64,000 nucleotides of DNA from Gammaproteobacteria bacterium (GCA_030427485.1 JAUICG010000001.1:344628-408627); one strand, 5' to 3'. Positions 36,423 to 45,406 are shown, counted from the first letter of the stretch. The notes: generated by a model from the sequence alone, not told the origin. Program-made: numbers and translations.

Positions 36423-38777
36423 ATGCTTAGCGAAACAAACGACACCGAGCTGCACCTGTCGGGAGACATGCCCGTGGTGCTGATCCTCGACGCCCGCCAC
36501 CGCATCGAGGAGCGGCTCCTGCAGGCCTGGTGCGCCCGGATGGTCGCGAGCGCCCCCGCCCGGCAGGTGCATACGGTCACGCTGCCGATTTCCGACGAGC
36601 GCCGCGGCCTCGACCTGCAGGCATTGCGCGAGCGGCTCGCGGCCGACCCCGAAACACTGGTGGTGCCGGTGAGGGTATTCTGGCGCATCCCCGGATTCGA
36701 CCAGGCGCGCGGGCTGCGCCTGCGGCAGTTATTGTTCGGCGATCCGCGCGCGCCGGGTGCGCTGCGCGCGCGCTGGATGCTGCTGCGCGACCGGCGGCGC
36801 GCGTTCTGTTTCGCCGGGCAGCCGGCGACCATCGGCGCGATGCGTGAGGAATTCGAGAGCAGCGAGCAGGCCGGCAGCGCAGATAGCGCGGTCAGGGAGG
36901 ACGCTTTTACCCAGGTCGTGCTGCGCAGGGCCGGGCTTTCGCTGGACATCGCCGAGCGCGGCCTGCGCGGCACCCGCTACAAGGTGCCAAAATTTGTCGC
37001 CGAGAACCTGCACGCGAACCCGGCCTTCGCCGAGGCCGTCGCCGCGCTGTCGGCACAGAGCGGGCAACCGCTGGCGGCGCTTGAGGGCGAGGCTGACAAA
37101 TACATGGCCGAGCTCATTTCGCGGCCGCGACCGCTGTTCATCGACCTCAAGGCCTGGCTGGAGCGCACCCTGCTGTCGATGGGCTACGACAACGACCTGT
37201 CGGTCGACCCGGCCGAGGTCGAGCGATTCCGCCGCATCATCCGCGAGAAGCCCACGCTGGTGCTGTTCACGCACAAGACCTACCTGGACGGGCTGGCCGC
37301 CACGGATATCGCCTACCGCAACGACATGCCGCTGATCCATACCTTCGGCGGCATCAACATGGCGATGCCCGGCCTGAGCACGATGATGCGCGGGGCCGGC
37401 GGCATCTTCATCCGCCGCAGCTTCCGCGACAACCCGCTGTACAAGCTGGTGCTGCGCTTCTACATCAGCTACCTGCTGGAAAAACGCTTTCCGATGACGT
37501 GGGCCTTCGAAGGCACGCGCTCGCGCACGGGCAAGCTGAGCCCGCCGCGCTTCGGCCTGCTCAAGTACGTGATCGATTCCGCGCACAGCAACGGCGTCGA
37601 GGACCTGCACTTCCTGCCGGTCTCCACCAGTTTCGACCTGATACGCGACGTGGACGATTACGTCGCCGAGCAGTCGGGTGCGTTGAAAAAGCCCGAATCG
37701 CTAGGCTGGTTCATCGGCTACATGAAATCCCTGCGCGAACCCCGCGGCCGCATCTACGTGAACTTCGGCGAGCCGGTAGTGGTGCACAAGGCGCCGGATC
37801 CCGACGATAAACTGGCGCTCGCGAAAATCGCGTTCGAGGTCGCCGTCAACGCCAACCGGGTCACGCCTTTCACCCTGAATGCGTTGATCTGCCTGATCCT
37901 GCTCGGGTCCGCGCCGCGCGGCATGACGGCGGGCGAACTGCATACCGGTATCGGCTATCTGGTGGACTGGGGCAGGCGGCGCGGCATCCGCATGTCGGAC
38001 ACGCTGGACCAGGGCGCGGAAGGCGCCGTCGAACAGCAGATCGAAACGCTGCTCAGGAGCGGCCTGTTCAACCGCTATGACCAGGGCTCGCAGGTGGTGT
38101 ACTCGGTGGAACCGGCCAAACACCCGGTCGCCAGCTACTATCGCAATACGATCATTCACCACTTCCTGGAACGCGCGATCATCGAGTTGTCGCTGCTGAA
38201 GGCGCGCGAGGACTATAAATCCCCGGCACAGGCGGTGTTCTGGGCCGAGACCAGCCGGCTGCGCGACCTGTTCAAGTTCGAGTTCTTCTACCCCGAGAAG
38301 GAGGAGTTTCGCGCCAACCTGGAAGCGGAACTGCGTCGTATCTGCGAGGACTGGCGCGAGCGCCTGCAGCAGGGCGGCACCCGGCTGCACAGCCTGGTCG
38401 CGCGCTGCCAGCCGCTGGTGGGGCACGCCGTGTTCCTGCCGCTGGCGGAAGCCTATATGATCGTGCTGCTGGTGTTGAGCGGGCTGCAGCCCGGTGAGAG
38501 CCTGAGCCAGAAGGACTGCGTGGCGAAGGCGATCCGGGAGGGGCGCGTCGCCTACCTGATGCGCCGCGTCACCAGCGAGGCGTCCATTTCCCGCGCGCTG
38601 TTCGAGACCGGCTACCAGATGGCCGAGCACCTCGGCCTCGCCGGCGCGACCGACGCCCGGGCGCTGGCCGGCAGGAAGGCGCTGCTGCGCGAATTCCGCG
38701 ACCTGCTGCGGCGTATGGAAACCTCGCGCATCGAGGGGTTGCGCGAGGCCGATAAACTATTCGACGAAGTGGAGTGA
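36423..38777 (+). CDS. plsB: Glycerol-3-phosphate 1-O-acyltransferase
   Basis: A 784-residue PlsB-type membrane acyltransferase that makes lysophosphatidate from glycerol-3-phosphate. The catalytic H-x4-D is HKTYLD at residues 284-289. The substrate-binding block GGINMAMPG...GAGGIFIRRSF and the FEGTRSRTGKLSPPRFGLLKY block follow. The length is close to that of E. coli PlsB (about 800). ATG 36423 starts directly after GATCAAGGAAC. It is divergent from HAD-PlsC and eight bases upstream of the wax ester synthase/DGAT gene, so it lies at the head of a storage-lipid unit. Confidence 0.93.
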   Translation: MLSETNDTELHLSGDMPVVLILDARHRIEERLLQAWCARMVASAPARQVHTVTLPISDERRGLDLQALRERLAADPETLVVPVRVFWRIPGFDQARGLRLRQLLFGDPRAPGALRARWMLLRDRRRAFCFAGQPATIGAMREEFESSEQAGSADSAVREDAFTQVVLRRAGLSLDIAERGLRGTRYKVPKFVAENLHANPAFAEAVAALSAQSGQPLAALEGEADKYMAELISRPRPLFIDLKAWLERTLLSMGYDNDLSVDPAEVERFRRIIREKPTLVLFTHKTYLDGLAATDIAYRNDMPLIHTFGGINMAMPGLSTMMRGAGGIFIRRSFRDNPLYKLVLRFYISYLLEKRFPMTWAFEGTRSRTGKLSPPRFGLLKYVIDSAHSNGVEDLHFLPVSTSFDLIRDVDDYVAEQSGALKKPESLGWFIGYMKSLREPRGRIYVNFGEPVVVHKAPDPDDKLALAKIAFEVAVNANRVTPFTLNALICLILLGSAPRGMTAGELHTGIGYLVDWGRRRGIRMSDTLDQGAEGAVEQQIETLLRSGLFNRYDQGSQVVYSVEPAKHPVASYYRNTIIHHFLERAIIELSLLKAREDYKSPAQAVFWAETSRLRDLFKFEFFYPEKEEFRANLEAELRRICEDWRERLQQGGTRLHSLVARCQPLVGHAVFLPLAEAYMIVLLVLSGLQPGESLSQKDCVAKAIREGRVAYLMRRVTSEASISRALFETGYQMAEHLGLAGATDARALAGRKALLREFRDLLRRMETSRIEGLREADKLFDEVE

Positions 38778-38784
38778 ACAGCAC

Positions 38785-40239
38785 ATGTACCAGCAACTAG
38801 GCGCGCAGGATGCGCAGTTCATCTATTCCCAGACGCCCAACAACCTGACGCACATCATGGCGGTGAGCGTCTACGACCCGTCCACCGCGCCGCAGGGCCG
38901 GGTGCGGCTGGGCGACATCGTGGCGCACGTCCGCGACCGGCTGTTCGTCTCGCCCGTGTTCACGCGCAAGCTCTACACGCCGCCGCTCGGCATAGACCAC
39001 CCCTACTGGGTGGAGGACGAGCACTTCGACCTGGAGGCGCATATCACCCGCACCACTCTGCCGGAACCCGCGGACTGGCGGCAGTTCGCGACGGCGATCT
39101 CGCGCCTGTTCAGCAGCCCGATGAATATGCACCGGCCACTGTGGGACCTGCACATGCTGGACGGGCTGGACAACGTGGAGGGTTTCGCGCCCGGCAGTTT
39201 CGCGCTGGTCACGCGCCTGCATCACTCGGCGATCGACGGCATCGGCGCGGCGCAACTGATGGCCGCGCTCGCCGACATCGATGCGCAGGGCACACCGGCC
39301 ATCCCGCTGCAGGCGAGCGCCGGCGACGCCGGCCGCGCACCCGAGAGCGGGGCGATGCTGCAACGGGCCCTGCTCAGCGCGATCAATTCCCCGCTCCGGT
39401 TCACGCGTTCACTGGTGAAGTACACGCCGGAAATGCTGGCGGCCGCGAAGGAGAAGCGGCAGCGGGACCGCAGCGAGGCAAACGATCCGGAGATTCCCGA
39501 CACGCGCTTCAACGGCCCGGTCTCCCCGCACAAGTTGTTCGACGCGCTCACCTTCCCGCTGGCCGACTTCAAGACCATCAAGTCGGCAGTGGAGGGCGCC
39601 ACCGTGAACGATGCGGTGCTGGCCGTGGCAGGCGGCGCGCTGCGGCGCTACCTGCGCAAGCACGGCGAATTGCCCGAGGCCTCACTGATCGGCTGGTGCC
39701 CGGTGAACGCCAGGCCGGCCGAGGGCGCCGAGCAACCCGCCGCGAACAACCTCTCCGGCATGCGCGTGCCGATCGGCAGCGACATCGACGATCCGCTGCA
39801 GCGCTTGCGCGCAATCCGCCGCTCGACCGCCGCCAACAAGTCCGCGGAGTCCGGCGTGGGCGCGCGCATGATGGTCGAACTGGTGCAGTACATACCCAGC
39901 ACCGCGATGAAGGGCCTGGCCCGCGCGCTGTCGCAGGAGCGCTTCGCACCGAAGATATGCAACCTGTTCGTCTCCAACGTGCCGGGTTCGCCGGTCGCGC
40001 TCTATACCTGCGGCGCGCAGTGCACGCACCAGTTCGGGCTGGCGCCGCTCGGAAACGGGATGGGCCTGTTCATCGCGGTCGGCAGCTACAACGGCAAGCT
40101 GATGATCAATATCATCTCCGACCGCAATATCCTCCCGGATATCGACTATTTCCGCGAGTGTGTCGAGGTCGCGGTCAGCGAACTGCTCGACGCGGCGAAG
40201 CCGAAGCCGGGCGGGCGGAAAAAAAGGAAAAAGTCGTAG
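38785..40239 (+). CDS. Wax ester synthase/acyl-CoA:diacylglycerol acyltransferase
   Basis: A 484-residue WS/DGAT. The catalytic HHxxxDG motif is HHSAIDG with His146, His147 and Asp151. Other family blocks are DAVLAVAGGALRRYL, NLFVSNVPGSPVALY (the PLW-like/NVPG region) and FGLAPLGNGMGLFIAVGSYNG. It esterifies fatty alcohols or diacylglycerol with acyl-CoA to give wax esters or triacylglycerol in intracellular inclusions. It follows plsB by eight bases. Its lysine-rich tail (GGRKKRKKS) is unusual but short. Substrate preference cannot be read. Confidence 0.93.
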   Translation: MYQQLGAQDAQFIYSQTPNNLTHIMAVSVYDPSTAPQGRVRLGDIVAHVRDRLFVSPVFTRKLYTPPLGIDHPYWVEDEHFDLEAHITRTTLPEPADWRQFATAISRLFSSPMNMHRPLWDLHMLDGLDNVEGFAPGSFALVTRLHHSAIDGIGAAQLMAALADIDAQGTPAIPLQASAGDAGRAPESGAMLQRALLSAINSPLRFTRSLVKYTPEMLAAAKEKRQRDRSEANDPEIPDTRFNGPVSPHKLFDALTFPLADFKTIKSAVEGATVNDAVLAVAGGALRRYLRKHGELPEASLIGWCPVNARPAEGAEQPAANNLSGMRVPIGSDIDDPLQRLRAIRRSTAANKSAESGVGARMMVELVQYIPSTAMKGLARALSQERFAPKICNLFVSNVPGSPVALYTCGAQCTHQFGLAPLGNGMGLFIAVGSYNGKLMINIISDRNILPDIDYFRECVEVAVSELLDAAKPKPGGRKKRKKS

Positions 40240-40270
40240 CCCGGGTCATCGGGGTGTTGTGCACTTGGAA

Positions 40271-40305
40271 ATGGTGTCCCAGAAGGGAGAAATCTCGAAC
40301 TCTGG
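40271..40305 (+). other. Possible attachment-site remnant resembling the tRNA-Leu 3' end
   Basis: ATGGTGTCCCAGAAG at 40271-40285 matches ATGGTGCCCAGAAG at 42004-42017 (the tRNA-Leu 3' end in the same orientation) except for one extra T, and GAACTC follows where the tRNA has GAACCTC. Its position just after the WS/DGAT stop, 1.7 kb from the tRNA, is where the far end of a tRNA-integrated island would be. The segment is also partly self-complementary (CCCAGA with TCTGGG), so a simple hairpin is the alternative. Confidence 0.35.
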
Positions 40306-40468
40306 GCACTCTCTCCTCCTAAACTGGAATGAGGCACATAAGGAGAAGTCCGAAGGGGTCGAGTCAGCACCCGAGGTCATCGAATTTGAGAGTATTCTCA
40401 AGACCTTGGAGGATTGGGCGGATTACCTTGAAAACGACGTCCCCTACTTCCAGGAGGGGCCGAAATGA
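40271..40468 (+). pseudogene. Small ORF of unknown function, possibly a truncated gene end
   Basis: A 65-codon frame; its distinctive part is the acidic EVIEFESILKTLEDWADYLENDVPYFQEG. The first 20 residues are encoded by the attachment-site-like hairpin and look non-native, so the reading frame may be the end of a larger gene cut off at the island edge. Its stop overlaps the next start as ATGA, with GGAGGGG upstream, which shows that the end was once part of a real coupled operon. No family is recognised. Confidence 0.45.
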
Positions 40469-40614
40469 CTTCTCCGATGGATATCAGGGCGCACCTCCAG
40501 AAGGACTTCGAGGCCGCTGAGCGTGGTGGTCGGCCTTCTGCCAGGACTAAGCCCTCTCCCTTCTCGATCCGCTTGAGCGACGTTGAGCGTGCGAGGCCAC
40601 AATCAATAAGGTGA
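40465..40614 (+). pseudogene. MobC-like mobilisation protein, N-terminal fragment
   Basis: A 49-codon frame starting with ATGA coupling to the previous ORF. The segment ARTKPSPFSIRLSDVERAR resembles the N-terminus of plasmid relaxosome (MobC-like) and ribbon-helix-helix proteins, which typically read PFSxRLSxxERARLE. It stops right after this motif, while the family usually runs past 100 residues. It is therefore probably debris of a mobilisable element. The assignment is by motif resemblance only. Confidence 0.45.
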
Positions 40615-40729
40615 TAGGTGACAATTCTTGCACCATTGCCGGGCACAGGTCACAGCATCCAATTGGCGCACGGTTGGTCGAGGGGTCCCGGGGGGCTATG
40701 AAATGCCCAGCAGACATACTGTGCTGTTT

Positions 40730-40837
40730 TGTCGATAACATCGACACAGGCTCCAAATAAGTAGACAAAATGCAATTTTATCGACATATGATATTGACCT
40801 GTCGACAGGAGCGACCTATGCTGCAAATATGTCGATA
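40730..40837 (+). promoter_or_regulatory. fic promoter with an array of TGTCGAYA operator boxes
   Basis: TTGACC (40794-40799) and TATGCT (40817-40822) are 17 bases apart and form a sigma70-type promoter 36 bases before the fic start. The palindrome TGTCGACA (40800-40807) lies exactly in the spacer. Further copies of the box are TGTCGAT/ATCGACA as an inverted pair at 40730-40746, TATCGACA at 40779-40786 and TGTCGATA at 40830-40837, near the predicted transcription start. A regulator bound here would occlude the promoter. Fic proteins with a winged-helix tail are plausible autoregulators. Confidence 0.7.
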
Positions 40838-40857
40838 AAAAGCAAAGTATTAAACAT

Positions 40858-41958
40858 ATGGTTTGGAAGCCAGATACACCCTACAACGGCCTGCCCCCGC
40901 TACCACCCGCAACGGAACTTGAAACCAGGGCTGTGCTGAAGCGTTGTATTGCTGCGAGGGCTGCCCTGGCAGAACTCAAGCAAGCCGCTCAGTTGATTCC
41001 CAACCAGGCCATGCTCGTCAATACATTGCCGCTGCTGGAAGCAAAATACAGCTCTGAAATCGAGAACATCGTAACGACCACCGACAAGTTGTTCGAGTAC
41101 GCTGGCAGTGACAGACAAGCAGACAGCGCGACCAGTGAAGCTTTGCGTTACCGCAGTGCGCTATACGAGGGTTGGCGGGAATTGGCGGAGCGCCCGATCA
41201 CAACCCGGATGGCGGAAGCGGTCTGTACACAGATCAAGGGCGTGCAGATGGAAGTCCGCAGAGTGCCGGGAACAAAGCTCGCTAACGAGTTGACAGGGGA
41301 GGTGGTATACACCCCCCCGGAAGGAGAGTTGGTATTGCGAGATTTGCTGGGTAACTGGGAGCGCTTCATCCATGAACACCCTGAGATAGATCCTCTCGTT
41401 CGCATGGCCGTCATGCATTACCAGTTCGAGGCCATCCACCCGTTTACCGATGGGAACGGACGCACAGGACGCGTCCTGAATATCCTCTACCTCGTTCAGG
41501 AAGAGCTATTGACGTTACCGATCCTGTACCTGAGCCGTTACATCATTGCTAACAAGCCTGCCTACTACGCGAATTTGCTGGGCGTGACGAAGGAGCAGGA
41601 CTGGGAGAAATGGATCGGTTATATGCTCGATGCGGTTGCCAGCACCGCGCAATGGACGACGCAAAAAATCATTGCCATACGTGATCTTGCTGATCACACA
41701 GCCGGGTATGTGCGGGATCAATTGCCAAAAATCTACAGCCGTGAACTCGTGGACACAATATTTCAGCAGCCCTACTGCCGCATTTCCAATTTGGTGGACG
41801 CAAATATCGCCAAGCGCCAAACCGCATCAGAGTATCTTAAACAACTTGTGAAGGTAGGTGTGCTTGTCGAGCGTAAGATGGGGCGCGAAAGATTGTTTAT
41901 CCATCCCAGGCTTATCCAGTTGGTATCGAGCGACAGTAACGAGATATCTGAGTACTGA
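40858..41958 (+). CDS. Fic-domain AMPylase (class II, with winged-helix tail)
   Basis: A 366-residue Fic protein, which transfers AMP or a related group from a nucleotide to hydroxyl side chains of target proteins. The catalytic motif HPFTDGNGRTGR spans residues 194-205. An N-terminal inhibitory helix motif, SSEIEN at 65-70 ([ST]xxxE[GN]), marks class II self-inhibited Fic proteins, in which the glutamate blocks ATP. The C-terminal 60 residues (DANIAKRQTASEYLKQLVKVGVLVERK) form a winged-helix DNA-binding domain. Base composition is lower in GC than the flanks. It lies alone in an accessory island beside tRNA-Leu. Confidence 0.93.
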   Translation: MVWKPDTPYNGLPPLPPATELETRAVLKRCIAARAALAELKQAAQLIPNQAMLVNTLPLLEAKYSSEIENIVTTTDKLFEYAGSDRQADSATSEALRYRSALYEGWRELAERPITTRMAEAVCTQIKGVQMEVRRVPGTKLANELTGEVVYTPPEGELVLRDLLGNWERFIHEHPEIDPLVRMAVMHYQFEAIHPFTDGNGRTGRVLNILYLVQEELLTLPILYLSRYIIANKPAYYANLLGVTKEQDWEKWIGYMLDAVASTAQWTTQKIIAIRDLADHTAGYVRDQLPKIYSRELVDTIFQQPYCRISNLVDANIAKRQTASEYLKQLVKVGVLVERKMGRERLFIHPRLIQLVSSDSNEISEY

Positions 41959-42004
41959 GACGCGTGATGCATCAGCTGTTGATGCTGCATCACTTAAGGT
42001 TGGA

Positions 42005-42091
42005 TGGTGCCCAGAAGAGGACTTGAACCTCCACGCCCTTGCGAGCACTAGCACCTGAAGCTAGCGTGTCTACCAATTTCACCATCTGGGC
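42005..42091 (-). tRNA. tRNA-Leu (anticodon CAG)
   Basis: The minus strand folds as an 87-nt leucine tRNA. The acceptor GCCCAGA (5' end at 42091) pairs with TCTGGGC. The anticodon stem CTAGC/GCTAG closes the loop TTCAGGT, giving CAG. There is a long variable arm, a T loop TTCAAGT and an encoded CCA at 42005-42007. Its 3' end faces the fic island, the usual side for integration into a tRNA gene. Confidence 0.95.
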
Positions 42092-42263
42092 ATTTCAGAG
42101 TTCCACCACCTGACGAGCCGGCCGTGGTTTCCGAGGGGCGCGACTGTACTTTTCTGGCGCCGCTTTGTCAATGCCCGGGAAGACGGGGCGGGCTCTCCTG
42201 CCGTATAATCGGCGAATATTTGCATATCCTTCACAATAAATCCTGACGGAAGATCCCATCTCT

Positions 42264-44624
42264 ATGGCCAAAAAAGGCAAGATTGCCGATCCCCACGCCG
42301 CTCGCGAGGCCGAGCGCTACGAAAACCCGATCCCCAGCCGCGAAGTGATTCTCGAACTCCTGGCCGATGCCGAGAAGCCGCTGGACCACGCCGATATCGC
42401 CAGGGCCCTCGATCTTGGCGAGTCCGAGCAGGTCGACGCGCTGCAAAAACGCCTGCGGGCGATGGAGCGCGACGGGCAGTTGATGGTGAACCGCCGCGGC
42501 GCGTATGGCCTGGTGGACAAGATGAACCTGCTGCACTGCCGCGTGCAGGGCCATCGCGACGGCTACGGCTTCGCCCAGCCGGTGGCGGGGGGCGACGACG
42601 TCTACCTCAACGCCCGGCAAATGCACTTTGTGTTCGACGGCGACGAGGTGCTGGTGCAGGTGACCGGCGAGGACCGGCGCGGGCGCCTCGAGGGCAGGGT
42701 GGTCGAGGTGCTGGAGCGCAAGCACAAAACGGTGGTCGGCCGCTACCAGGAGGAGAGCGGCATCGGTTTCGTGATCCCCGACAATGGCCGGCTCACGCAG
42801 CAGATCCTGATCCCGCCCAAAGAGAAGGGCAAGGCGCGTTCCGGCCAGATCGTCACCGCCGAGATCACCGATTACCCCACCCGCAAGCTGGGGGCCAAGG
42901 GCCGCATCGCCGAGGTGCTCGGCGATCATCTCGACCCCGGGATGGAGATCGACGTCGCCATCCGCTCGCACGGCATCCCCTGGGAGTGGCCCGATGAGGT
43001 GCTGGACGAGGCGGGGCGCCTGGAGGCCGAGCCGCTGGAGGCCGACAAAGCGCACCGGGTCGATCTGCGCAAACTGCCGTTTGTCACCATCGACGGGGAG
43101 GACGCGCGGGATTTTGACGATGCGGTGTACTGCGAGCAGGCCGGCAGCGGTAGCTGGCGCCTGTGGGTGGCGATCGCCGATGTCTCCCATTACGTGGCGC
43201 CGGGTTCCGCGCTGGACCAGGAGGCGGCGCAGCGCGGCAATTCGGTGTACTTCCCGGCGCGGGTGGTGCCGATGCTGCCGGAGGCGCTGTCGAATGGCCT
43301 GTGTTCACTCAAGCCGGCGGTGGATCGCCTGGCGATGGTGTGCGAGATGGAACTGAGCGCCAGGGGCGTGCTGTCCCGGTACCGGTTCTACGAGGCCGTC
43401 ATCCACTCGCACGCGCGCCTGACCTATACGCAGGTCGGCGAGGTGCTGGAGAAGGGCAGGCATCCCGAGGTCGACAAACGCCGCGTGGCGGACCTGAAGC
43501 GGCTGCACAGCCTCTACCGGGTGCTGCGCGCGGCGCGCGACAAGCGGGGTGCGATCGATTTCGACACCGTGGAAACGCGGATTATTTTCGATGACAACCG
43601 CAAGATCGACGCCATCGTGCCGGTGGTGCGCAACGATGCTCACAAGCTGATCGAGGAGTGCATGTTGTGCGCCAATGTCGCCACCGCGCGCTTCTACGAC
43701 GCCAACAAGTTGCCCATCCTGTTTCGGGTACACGAGGGCCCCACGGAGGAAAAGCTGGAGGGCCTGCGCAAGTTCCTCGGCGAACTGGGCCTGGACCTCG
43801 GCGGCGGCGCCAGTCCGACGCCGCTGGACTACCAGCACCTGTTGCTGCGGATTGCGGACCGCGACGATGCCCATGTGATACAGACCATGCTGCTGCGCTC
43901 GCTCAGCCAGGCGGTCTACCAGCCGGAGAACAAGGGGCACTTCGGCCTGCACTACGAGGCCTACGCCCACTTTACCTCGCCGATCCGGCGCTACCCCGAT
44001 CTGCTGGTACACCGCGGCATACGGCACCTGATTCGCCGCCGCGCCGCCGCCAGGGGCGTGCTGCGTGTTGCGGGGGCCGCCGACATCCCGACAAAGAAAA
44101 TCTTTCCCTACGATATCAACGCGATGGTGGTGCACGGGGAGCACTGCTCCATGACCGAGCGGCGCGCGGACGAGGCCACCCGCGAGGTCGATGCCTGGCT
44201 CAAGTGCGAGTACCTGCAGGACCATGTCGGCGATGAATTCAACGGCGTGGTCAGTGCGGTGACCAGCTTTGGCCTGTTCGTGGAGCTGGAGGATCTGTAT
44301 ATAGAAGGGCTGGTTCACATCACGGCCCTGCCGGGCGACTACTACAACTTCGACAAGGCGCGGCAGCGGCTCACCGGTGAACGCTCCGGGCGCAGTTTCC
44401 AGCTCGGCGACAGCGTGCGCGTGCAGGTGGCCCGTGTCGACCTGGATGACCGCAAGATCGACTTCGAGATGATAGATGCCGGCCCCGCGAAAAAAGCCAG
44501 GGGTAAAGGAAAAGGCGCGGCCCGGGACGATGCCGCAAAGCCGTCGAAGAAGGGTAAAAAGCAGGACAAGAAAGCCGCACCGCGCAAGTCCGGCGGCAAG
44601 ACCGGCCTGCGGCGGCGCCGCTGA
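42264..44624 (+). CDS. rnr: Ribonuclease R
   Basis: A 786-residue 3'-to-5' exoribonuclease that degrades structured RNA. In order: an N-terminal winged-helix domain (SREVILELLADAEKPLDHADIARAL), cold-shock OB domains, the RNB catalytic core with VTIDGEDARDFDDAVYCE (metal-binding aspartates) and HFTSPIRRYPDLLVHR, a C-terminal S1 domain (GDEFNGVVSAVTSFGLFVELEDLYIEGLVHI), and a lysine-rich basic tail. Length and domain order match RNase R. Two bases separate its stop from rlmB, so they are one transcript. Confidence 0.96.
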   Translation: MAKKGKIADPHAAREAERYENPIPSREVILELLADAEKPLDHADIARALDLGESEQVDALQKRLRAMERDGQLMVNRRGAYGLVDKMNLLHCRVQGHRDGYGFAQPVAGGDDVYLNARQMHFVFDGDEVLVQVTGEDRRGRLEGRVVEVLERKHKTVVGRYQEESGIGFVIPDNGRLTQQILIPPKEKGKARSGQIVTAEITDYPTRKLGAKGRIAEVLGDHLDPGMEIDVAIRSHGIPWEWPDEVLDEAGRLEAEPLEADKAHRVDLRKLPFVTIDGEDARDFDDAVYCEQAGSGSWRLWVAIADVSHYVAPGSALDQEAAQRGNSVYFPARVVPMLPEALSNGLCSLKPAVDRLAMVCEMELSARGVLSRYRFYEAVIHSHARLTYTQVGEVLEKGRHPEVDKRRVADLKRLHSLYRVLRAARDKRGAIDFDTVETRIIFDDNRKIDAIVPVVRNDAHKLIEECMLCANVATARFYDANKLPILFRVHEGPTEEKLEGLRKFLGELGLDLGGGASPTPLDYQHLLLRIADRDDAHVIQTMLLRSLSQAVYQPENKGHFGLHYEAYAHFTSPIRRYPDLLVHRGIRHLIRRRAAARGVLRVAGAADIPTKKIFPYDINAMVVHGEHCSMTERRADEATREVDAWLKCEYLQDHVGDEFNGVVSAVTSFGLFVELEDLYIEGLVHITALPGDYYNFDKARQRLTGERSGRSFQLGDSVRVQVARVDLDDRKIDFEMIDAGPAKKARGKGKGAARDDAAKPSKKGKKQDKKAAPRKSGGKTGLRRRR

Positions 44625-44626
44625 CC

Positions 44627-45406
44627 GTGCGCTACGTCTACGGCATTCACGCGGTGGACAGCCTGCTGCGGCAGAATGCCAGGGCGGTGCAGCGCCTGTT
44701 ATTGCAGGCGGGCCGCAACGACAAGCGCATCAACGGCCTGCTCGAACTGGCGCAAAACCAGGGGGTGACCGTGCTGCGCGAGCCGCGCGCGGGGCTGGAC
44801 AAGCTGGTCAGCGGGCGCCACCAGGGCGCGGTAGCCGAGGTGGCGAGTTCGGCCGACGTCCACGCCGCCTCCAACCTGTGGAACGAAGCACAGCTGCTGC
44901 AGGCGGTGGAGGACAAAGACGGCGCGCTGCTGATCCTGGTGCTGGACGGGGTCACCGACCCCCATAACCTCGGCGCCTGCCTGCGCAGCGCGGACGCCGC
45001 GGGGGTGGATGCCGTGGTGGTGCCCAAAGACAACTCGGCGGACATTACAGAGGTGGTGCGCAAGGTGGCCTGCGGCGCGGCCGAGGTGGTGCCGTTTGTC
45101 CGCGTCACCAATATCAGCCGCACGCTACAGGCCTTGCAGGCGCGCGGCGTGTGGCTGTTCGGCACCGACGGCGAGGCGGAAAAATCCTTATACGACAGCG
45201 ACTTGACGATATCCCTGGCGCTGGTGCTGGGGGCCGAGGGCAAGGGCATGCGCCGCCTCACCCGCGAACAGTGTGATTTTCTGATGCGCCTGCCGATGGC
45301 GGGCTCGGTGAGCAGCCTCAACGTCTCCGTGGCGGCGGGCATCTTCCTGTTCGAAGCAGTGCGCCAGCGCGCCTGCGTAGCGGCAAATGATAGCGGTTTT
45401 GTTTAA
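44627..45406 (+). CDS. rlmB: 23S rRNA (guanosine-2'-O-)-methyltransferase
   Basis: A 259-residue SPOUT methyltransferase that methylates G2251 of 23S rRNA. The N-terminal substrate domain begins YVYGIHAVDSLLRQNARAVQRLLL. The SPOUT knot has LVLDGVTDPHNLGACLRSADAAG, ALVLGAEGKGMRRLTRE and LPMAGSVSSLNVSVAAGIFLFEAVRQR. The GTG start lies two bases after rnr. The protein runs about ten residues beyond the usual end at VRQR, and those codons and the stop lie in or next to the left flank of palindromic repeat copy 2. Confidence 0.95.
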   Translation: MRYVYGIHAVDSLLRQNARAVQRLLLQAGRNDKRINGLLELAQNQGVTVLREPRAGLDKLVSGRHQGAVAEVASSADVHAASNLWNEAQLLQAVEDKDGALLILVLDGVTDPHNLGACLRSADAAGVDAVVVPKDNSADITEVVRKVACGAAEVVPFVRVTNISRTLQALQARGVWLFGTDGEAEKSLYDSDLTISLALVLGAEGKGMRRLTREQCDFLMRLPMAGSVSSLNVSVAAGIFLFEAVRQRACVAANDSGFV

